From contig JADDOH010005059.1 in NCBI GenBank assembly GCA_016648135.1, positions 104,869-168,868 on the forward strand: a DNA stretch of 64,000 bases, given 5' to 3'. This DNA is from Agrypnia vestita. Taxonomy: Eukaryota; Arthropoda; Insecta; Trichoptera; Phryganeidae. Both the position numbers and the translations under genes were made by a program. The notes under the pieces were generated by a model, which searched no databases, was not told the DNA's origin, and saw nothing but the letters and a program-made list of their open reading frames with translations. This document shows positions 58,744 to 64,000 of the stretch, piece by piece (position 1 is the first letter of the stretch; each line of letters begins with the position of its first letter).

Positions 58744-59005
58744 CCCAGGGTAGGAAAACCCAGGGAAAACACTTTTAGTTTTAGTGTATACCTGTTGATA
58801 AGTGTGGAAAACTCAACTCTTAAACCGTCCTAGTTTTAGTGAATTTTCTTTTTGTTCTGTGATCCCAGGGTTGGAAAACCCTGGGAAAACACTCTTAGTG
58901 TTTAGGTATTTTCCACAGTTTAATAGGTATTGACAACTTTCTAGTGATAAGAGTTTAGTGAAATTTTCTTTTTGATTTGTGTTCCTCGGAGACGCTTTCC
59001 CGAGG
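58744..59005 (+). repeat. Three 120-bp-spaced hairpin repeats in the LINE 5' UTR
   Basis: Hairpins start at 58744, 58864 and 58984, exactly 120 bp apart. Unit 2 has arms CCCAGGGTT and AACCCTGGG around GGAA. Unit 3 has arms CCTCGG and CCGAGG. Unit 1 has the same stem with one mismatch. Each is followed by GAAAACACT. Stem bases differ between units but pairing is kept. Confidence 0.8.
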
Positions 59006-59159
59006 AAAACACTCTGTGTTGTGTAACTTTATAATTTCTTATTGACTATTTTCATTGTTCTATTTCATGATTCTTATTTCTGTTACAACTCGCTTATTTA
59101 TGGTCATATCGGAGTGAGAAAAACTTTGTGGAGATCGCCATCTTCTGAACTTTCCGGGG

Positions 59160-60650
59160 ATGGCGGAAAAATCTGGAAAATCCCCGTTCAGGGGTGACCC
59201 TGAGGATCATCCCCTTCTACAGAAGGGCTTAACGCCAGAACAAGTGTCATCCGCCCTAAGGAATTTGCTAGTTGAGATGGAACAGGCTGCCACGCCCATC
59301 TCAAGTAGGTCCACGTCCCCTTCTAGGGGCCCCAGTGCCTACGCTGACAGGCCAACAAAGAAGAAACGGGCTGAAACGGAGGAACTATCATCGATGTTGC
59401 CCGTCTCCGGATCATCGGGGAAGGAGCAAGAACTAGAATTCATGGAGAGAGCCCGCGGTATTACGATGGCGCTAAATTCGCTAACTTTGGAGGATAAGAA
59501 TCGTTTGACGATAATACAAAAGACGAAAATTACTGCTTGCAGTTCCGATTTTTTAGCACTGGTAACGGATCTCGTAACTGAGAACTCACGCCTTAAGGGC
59601 GCTTTGGAAGAGCATAGAACTATTGGCTATGTCAAGTCACATAATGACCTTCTAGAATTCAAAACCAGCGTCGGCAACTCTTTTGCAGAAATGAGCGAAA
59701 AAATAGATGTAATCGCTAAGTGTGCTTCTGGTGGAGAAAGCTTCAAAAATGAATTTGGAATCCTGAGAGAGGACATAGCGAAGGGGATCATGAGCTGCGC
59801 CTCCCAGGCACCGCTGAAGTCTTCTTACGCCAATGTTGCATCAACAATAAATGTTCGAGGACAAAAGAGAGAGGTCGGGCCCGCTCCGTCCTCTGTTATC
59901 ATTTACCCTAAGGAGGCCGAGGGCACCTCGGCAGACGCAACGAAGACTATTCTTATGGATACACTTAAGCCGACTAATGACGGTTTTCGTCTGGTCAGGG
60001 TTAGGCGTGTCCGAGGAGCGGGGGTCTTACTAGAAACCTCGTCAAACACAGGTCTGGCTAGCATAAAGGCTGCCAAGAGCAGATTGGAATCCAAGGGATT
60101 AGTCATGATAGAACCGAAGGGCAGATTGCCAAGAGTGGCCATCTACGATGTGCCTCGAAGCTTAAATGAGAACACCTTCCTCCAAGAATTCTATGCCACA
60201 AATATCGATGGAAATACGGAGGTATCCTTTGAGGAGTTTAAAAAAACGACAAAAAGAATAAACATGTTTGGCCGCCGTGATGGCGATAGTGTAAACTGTG
60301 TTTACACCGTTTTGCCAGCAGTTAGGAAAATTATTCTTGACGATGGGCGAATATACCTGAAAGAAGGTTGGCAGTCATGCCGAGTACGTGATTTCATTGG
60401 TGCTACACGGTGCTACAAATGCCATATGTATGGGCATATTACAAAGTCTTGTAAACAGAAAGTTGATACGTGCCGTCATTGTGCCACTCAAGGTCACAAA
60501 GAAGAGGCGTGCACAAAACTAGACGACCCTCCGCGATGCGCCACATGCTCTCGCTTCAAGAAACCTGCCGAACATCGCACGGGCGACGCGGAGTGTCCTG
60601 CATTGCAGGCCGCGGTCGATCTCAGCGTGAAACTTACCAACTATGGCTAA
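59160..60650 (+). CDS. LINE ORF1, gag-like RNA-binding protein (496 aa)
   Basis: In R1-type LINEs, ORF1 forms the ribonucleoprotein with element RNA and guides its localisation. The N-terminal 90 residues are Ser/Pro-rich and look disordered. Residues about 95-190 are helical and charged, probably coiled coil (LEFMERARGITMALNSLTLE). The C-terminus has three knuckles: C418-C421-H426-C431, C438-C441-H446-C451, and the atypical C460-C463-H472-C479 (CX2CX8HX6C) seen in the R1 clade. It ends with TAA at 60648-60650, overlapping the ORF2 start. The ATG at 59160 follows TCCGGGG and is the first long-frame start. Confidence 0.9.
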   Translation: MAEKSGKSPFRGDPEDHPLLQKGLTPEQVSSALRNLLVEMEQAATPISSRSTSPSRGPSAYADRPTKKKRAETEELSSMLPVSGSSGKEQELEFMERARGITMALNSLTLEDKNRLTIIQKTKITACSSDFLALVTDLVTENSRLKGALEEHRTIGYVKSHNDLLEFKTSVGNSFAEMSEKIDVIAKCASGGESFKNEFGILREDIAKGIMSCASQAPLKSSYANVASTINVRGQKREVGPAPSSVIIYPKEAEGTSADATKTILMDTLKPTNDGFRLVRVRRVRGAGVLLETSSNTGLASIKAAKSRLESKGLVMIEPKGRLPRVAIYDVPRSLNENTFLQEFYATNIDGNTEVSFEEFKKTTKRINMFGRRDGDSVNCVYTVLPAVRKIILDDGRIYLKEGWQSCRVRDFIGATRCYKCHMYGHITKSCKQKVDTCRHCATQGHKEEACTKLDDPPRCATCSRFKKPAEHRTGDAECPALQAAVDLSVKLTNYG

Positions 60651-63600
60651 TGAGATTAAAATCGGCCAGGTTAATGTTGGCCGATCGCGCGCTGCATCCC
60701 TTGAGTTGCAGCGTGCGATTGGTGAACTTAATTTAACCATGATTCTGGTACAGGAACAGTACACGAGGCAGAGCAGGTCTCCCGGGATTGAGGCGCCCCT
60801 CGTTATGATCGAGGAGGGTGTGTCGCCGGGTGCAGGTATATTGGTCGATACTAGTCGCCTGAAACCCCTGTACCTGGCACACCTCTCCGATAGGTATCGA
60901 GTGTGCGCCTCCGTCGTGCTTGAAGGGATCGAGATATATTTTATCTCGGTTTACTTCAAGTACGGCGACCCTGTGGGCCCTCACATTCTAGGTCTCTCCC
61001 GTACCCTGGATGAATTAAAAGGGAAGCATGTGTTGATTTGTGGAGACTTTAATGCTCGGTCTCCCCTCTGGCATGATCACTCTGGGCAGCACAATAACTA
61101 CGATCGTAGAATCGCCGTTGAGGGGTTCATCGCTTGTTACGGCCTGAATATCCTCAACGAGGCAGGTTCACTGCCAACATTTGCAGGGTATGCCGGTGGG
61201 GAGAGTCGCGTTGATCTCTCCTTATGTACGAATAATATGCTGGGACTTGTCAAAGACTGGAGAGTGTTGGACGGTGCGATTGAGTGTGACCACCGCCTAA
61301 TCACTTTTCATCTCTCTCGAGTCCCAGCGAGAATCGCAAGAGACACATGGACGTTTAAATCCAGGGACGTGGACTGGGACGCTTTTGGATCAACCCTGAA
61401 TGAGGAACTATTAGGTATTTATGAGAGAAGTGTAAGAGATCCAACCCTGGTTGGTGAGCTCTTAAACGAGGCTGTAGTGAGATCGGCCGACTCCGTTATC
61501 GGTCGCACTCGCCCGGGGAAAAATTTTTCAGCCCGCTGGTGGACTACTGACCTGGGGGTGCTGCGGGCTGCCTACCGTCGGGCCTATCGGCGTTGCGGGG
61601 TTGTTCGTCAGGGTCTTGCTGCTCCTATGGTGCAGCAAACCCTGGTGGAGGAGCTCCGTGTGGCTAGGTCGGCTTACACGGCGGCGATCCGTAGCGCCAA
61701 GCGGGCCCACTGGCAACAGTGGGTGACCGAGATTGGGAATGCCGATCCTTGGCGAATCACTGGGCTTGTCCGGAGGAGTGTCGGAAACCCCGTTGCTCTC
61801 CTTTCCGGGATCACTCTCGGCGGAAGGACGACGGATGGTCTGATCTCCACCCTGGATGGGCTCTTGGAGAAACTTGTGCCTCTGGAGCGGACTGGAGGGG
61901 AGGAGGACCATCACCGGCTTGTCCGTGCCCTGGCCCGTCTCCCAACTAGCTCTATGCTGCTAGAGTCTCGAGTGCCACCACCTGTGACGGGAGCTGAGCT
62001 GAGCGTCATTTTTAGGAACCTAGGTCCTGGGAAGGCTCCCGGTGTGGACAAGATTACGGGGGCGATAGCGAAGAATGTTTGGAGGTATGCCAGTAAAGAA
62101 GTTTTGTTTGTGATGAATAAGTGCATTAGTGTAGGAGTTTTTCCTACCGTATGGAAGAGAGGTGTGCTCTCAATCATACCCAAGGGGAACTCCAAACCTC
62201 GGTCAGATCCAGGTGCGTATCGCCCAATCACACTCCTTCCTGTTTTCGGGAAGGTGCTTGAGACGGTGATCCGGAACAGGCTTGAGAGAAATCTCTCGCC
62301 TGCCTGTGACCGACAGTTTGGGTTTGTCAGGGGTAGGTCAACGGAGCACGCCATGTTGTTTGCACGTGATTGGGTGAAGAATAATTGTAAGAAGTATGTC
62401 ATAGGTATTTTCTTGGACATATCGGGTGCCTTCAATAATGCCTGGTGGGAGATGATTCTTACCAAGCTGAAGGTCCGGCAGTGTCCGGGGTATCTCTTTG
62501 ACATTATCAAAAGTTACCTCGGTGATCGTACCGTGACCCTCAGCTATGGTGGATTACCCCGCACCAGGCCTCTGGACATGGGTTGCCCTCAGGGTTCGGT
62601 TCTAGGACCGACTCTGTGGAACATCCTCTTTGACGACCTGTTACTGCTTCCGCTACCGGTGGACTGCACGACTATAGCCTACGCGGATGATGCTCTCCTG
62701 CTCGTTTCTGGACAGACTCGCAGAGAATTAGAGGAAAAGGGTAATAGGTCAATTGCGATGATTTCTGACTGGTGTAAAAGAAACAAGTTAGCTCTGGCGC
62801 CTTCGAAAACGGTTGCTCTGAAGATGAAGGGTGGCTTGAGTCAGGTTAGGAATCCGATTTTGAAAGTGGATGGAATAACTGTAAAATTTGAAAGAGAAGT
62901 TAAGTATCTAGGAGTGACCTTTGACATGTCGGGCTCCTTTCTGGCTCATGTCAAGACCATCTCCGACCGTGCGGGGGTCTTCTTTGCTTCCATGAAGCGG
63001 ATGAGTGTTGCGGACTGGGGCATCCGTTCGCCGGCTATGCGACTAGTTTACAAGGCTACTTATGTGGCTCAGGTCACGTATGCAGCCGAGGTCTGGTCGC
63101 ATAGGCTCCGGATTAGGGTTGTCGCTGCAGCTCTGAATAGTGGGCAGAGAGTTCCGTTGCTGGCGCTGACGGGGGCCTACCGGACGGTTTCTAGTCAGGC
63201 CCTCCCGGTTCTAGCGGGGGTGCTCCCTGCAGACTTGGAGGTTTTGGAGACCTGCGCGCGCCGTAAACTTAGGCGGGGTCTGGAAACTGACTACTTCGGT
63301 AGGACTCTCAGGCGCCTGGAAAACGAGCGGTTCCAGGAGTTGGACAGAAGGATTAGACGGATCACGATCGAAGTTTGGCAAGAAAGATGGGATGCCGCTA
63401 CCACCGGGAGGTGGACCCACAGCTTCTTCCCGAGGGTGGCGGTGAAAGAAAGAAAGGATTCCGAAGGGTATTTCCCCACACTGAACCACCACACAGTACA
63501 GCTGCTGTCGGGTCATGGAGAGTTCAGATCTAAGTTACATGATCTTGGGCTCTCCACCCACCCTTGGTGCGTCTGTGCTCGTGTGGCCCAGACTCCGGGA

Positions 63601-63852
63601 CATATCCTGTGGGACTGTTCTTTGATGAGGGATGCAAGAGAAGCTTTGATTGAGGGCATACATGGGCCACATGGAACAGGTCGGCGTCTTACAAATGCCG
63701 ACCTTGTGAGTTGTGAGGATAACTTCAGACTTTTTAAAGTGTTCGTGGGAATTTGGGTGACCCGTTGGGAAATCCTGAGGGGTCCTGCTCAGTGGTCCTG
63801 TTGTACCCTTGACCATGCTGCCCTACATTGGTCTTTCTTTGTTTTCTTTTAA
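60643..63852 (+). CDS. LINE ORF2, AP endonuclease and reverse transcriptase (1069 aa)
   Basis: It nicks the target DNA and primes reverse transcription there. Endonuclease motifs: QVNVGRS (N11), VQEQYT (E38), CGDFNARSPLW (D135, N137), SRVDLS (D191) and CDHRL (D216, H217). Reverse transcriptase motifs: GAYRPITLLPVFGKVLE at about 525-540, RQFGFVRGRSTEHA, FLDISGAF (D592), MGCPQGSVLGPTLWN and AYADDALLL (D682, D683). A terminal zinc motif CVCARVAQTPGHILWDC lies near residue 980. The ATG at 60643 overlaps the ORF1 stop by 8 nt in another frame, so translation by reinitiation is likely. No internal stop or frameshift is seen. Confidence 0.93.
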   Translation: MANEIKIGQVNVGRSRAASLELQRAIGELNLTMILVQEQYTRQSRSPGIEAPLVMIEEGVSPGAGILVDTSRLKPLYLAHLSDRYRVCASVVLEGIEIYFISVYFKYGDPVGPHILGLSRTLDELKGKHVLICGDFNARSPLWHDHSGQHNNYDRRIAVEGFIACYGLNILNEAGSLPTFAGYAGGESRVDLSLCTNNMLGLVKDWRVLDGAIECDHRLITFHLSRVPARIARDTWTFKSRDVDWDAFGSTLNEELLGIYERSVRDPTLVGELLNEAVVRSADSVIGRTRPGKNFSARWWTTDLGVLRAAYRRAYRRCGVVRQGLAAPMVQQTLVEELRVARSAYTAAIRSAKRAHWQQWVTEIGNADPWRITGLVRRSVGNPVALLSGITLGGRTTDGLISTLDGLLEKLVPLERTGGEEDHHRLVRALARLPTSSMLLESRVPPPVTGAELSVIFRNLGPGKAPGVDKITGAIAKNVWRYASKEVLFVMNKCISVGVFPTVWKRGVLSIIPKGNSKPRSDPGAYRPITLLPVFGKVLETVIRNRLERNLSPACDRQFGFVRGRSTEHAMLFARDWVKNNCKKYVIGIFLDISGAFNNAWWEMILTKLKVRQCPGYLFDIIKSYLGDRTVTLSYGGLPRTRPLDMGCPQGSVLGPTLWNILFDDLLLLPLPVDCTTIAYADDALLLVSGQTRRELEEKGNRSIAMISDWCKRNKLALAPSKTVALKMKGGLSQVRNPILKVDGITVKFEREVKYLGVTFDMSGSFLAHVKTISDRAGVFFASMKRMSVADWGIRSPAMRLVYKATYVAQVTYAAEVWSHRLRIRVVAAALNSGQRVPLLALTGAYRTVSSQALPVLAGVLPADLEVLETCARRKLRRGLETDYFGRTLRRLENERFQELDRRIRRITIEVWQERWDAATTGRWTHSFFPRVAVKERKDSEGYFPTLNHHTVQLLSGHGEFRSKLHDLGLSTHPWCVCARVAQTPGHILWDCSLMRDAREALIEGIHGPHGTGRRLTNADLVSCEDNFRLFKVFVGIWVTRWEILRGPAQWSCCTLDHAALHWSFFVFF

Positions 63853-64000
63853 TAATCTTGCAATTTCACTTTTTCTGTTTATTACTTCTATTTTCTCTTT
63901 ACATTCTTGTTCATTTCATTGTGTTTTCTATCGTTATTTTCCATTTTATTTGCACAACCATGTTATCTTTCTGTTTTGTATCATATTTTGTCAATTTTAC
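63853..64000 (+). other. LINE 3' UTR (partial)
   Basis: T-rich, non-coding sequence after the ORF2 stop. No poly(A) or simple-repeat tail is reached before the window ends. Confidence 0.7.

Larger units (their letters stand above)
58412..64000 (+). mobile_element. R1-clade non-LTR retrotransposon (LINE), 3' end beyond window
   Basis: It has a 5' UTR, ORF1 with three zinc knuckles, an 8-nt overlap, and ORF2 with endonuclease, reverse transcriptase and a terminal CCHC. The 5' border is set by comparison. Sequence 58280-58411 matches about 45960-46083, and identity stops after ACAATTGGTTC. The insertion therefore begins at about 58412, inside a copy of that repeat. The 3' UTR starts at 63853, is T-rich, and runs off the window. 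Both ORFs are open, so this may be a young, competent copy. The clade call rests on the ORF1 third-knuckle pattern and the layout (R1/TRAS/SART style). Confidence 0.9.

Noticed and set aside
60648..60652. TAATG stop-start motif coupling ORF1 to ORF2 as in SART1
   Set aside because: The ATG at 60650 is not in the ORF2 frame; the ORF2 frame starts at the overlapping ATG 60643.
59903..63816. Several minus-strand ORFs of 80-199 codons opposite the LINE ORFs
   Set aside because: They are antisense shadows of strongly supported coding sequence.

Overview
This is a eukaryotic window, AT-rich, with spliced genes and many transposons. The spliced fatty acyl-CoA reductase resembles insect enzymes. The mariner, R1-clade LINE and abundant MITEs, and recurrent GTAGGTA-type simple motifs, fit an insect, most likely a moth or butterfly. 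The order is an inference from sequence texture, not a proof.

Left part (about 4.4-20.7 kb): the one host gene I can support is a fatty acyl-CoA reductase (FAR) on the + strand. It has eleven coding exons between 4672 and 19977 and encodes 536 residues. All ten introns are GT-AG and the reading frame closes exactly across every junction. The protein has a Rossmann NAD(P)H motif, a YxxxK active site, a FAR_C domain and a hydrophobic C-terminus. Its introns carry an apparently intact mariner (8598-9883, intron 3), a tandem dispersed repeat (intron 4), a small MITE (intron 4) and a transposase relic (intron 6).

Middle part (about 20.7-58.2 kb): I see no convincing host coding exon. It is a layered graveyard of mobile DNA. 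It holds a second mariner copy, dead from two one-base deletions and a lost catalytic Asp. It also holds four RTE-like LINE tails with diagnosable target-site duplications or simple-repeat tails, plus a CR1/L2-like LINE tail. DNA elements include a PIF/Harbinger-like element, a hAT deletion derivative with a perfect 8-bp duplication, and a TA-flanked element with a two-exon HTH transposase N-terminus (two further relics of that HTH family occur elsewhere). There are also several TWA- or TTAA-flanked MITEs, a 1.1-kb near-complete palindrome, two tRNA-like SINE copies, and mini- and microsatellites.

Right part (58.4-64.0 kb): an apparently intact R1-clade non-LTR retrotransposon with ORF1 (three zinc knuckles) and ORF2 (endonuclease plus reverse transcriptase). 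It is inserted in a dispersed repeat whose uninterrupted copy lies at about 46.0 kb. Its 3' end is beyond the window. Its 5' UTR has three copies of a hairpin spaced exactly 120 bp apart.

The best candidates for something undescribed are the covarying 5' UTR hairpin array of the LINE, the 1.1-kb foldback element, the HTH-transposase element whose borders are proven by a paralogous empty site, and hammerhead-ribozyme-like motifs at two loci. No database search was run; family names rest on motifs read from the sequence and recalled family features.
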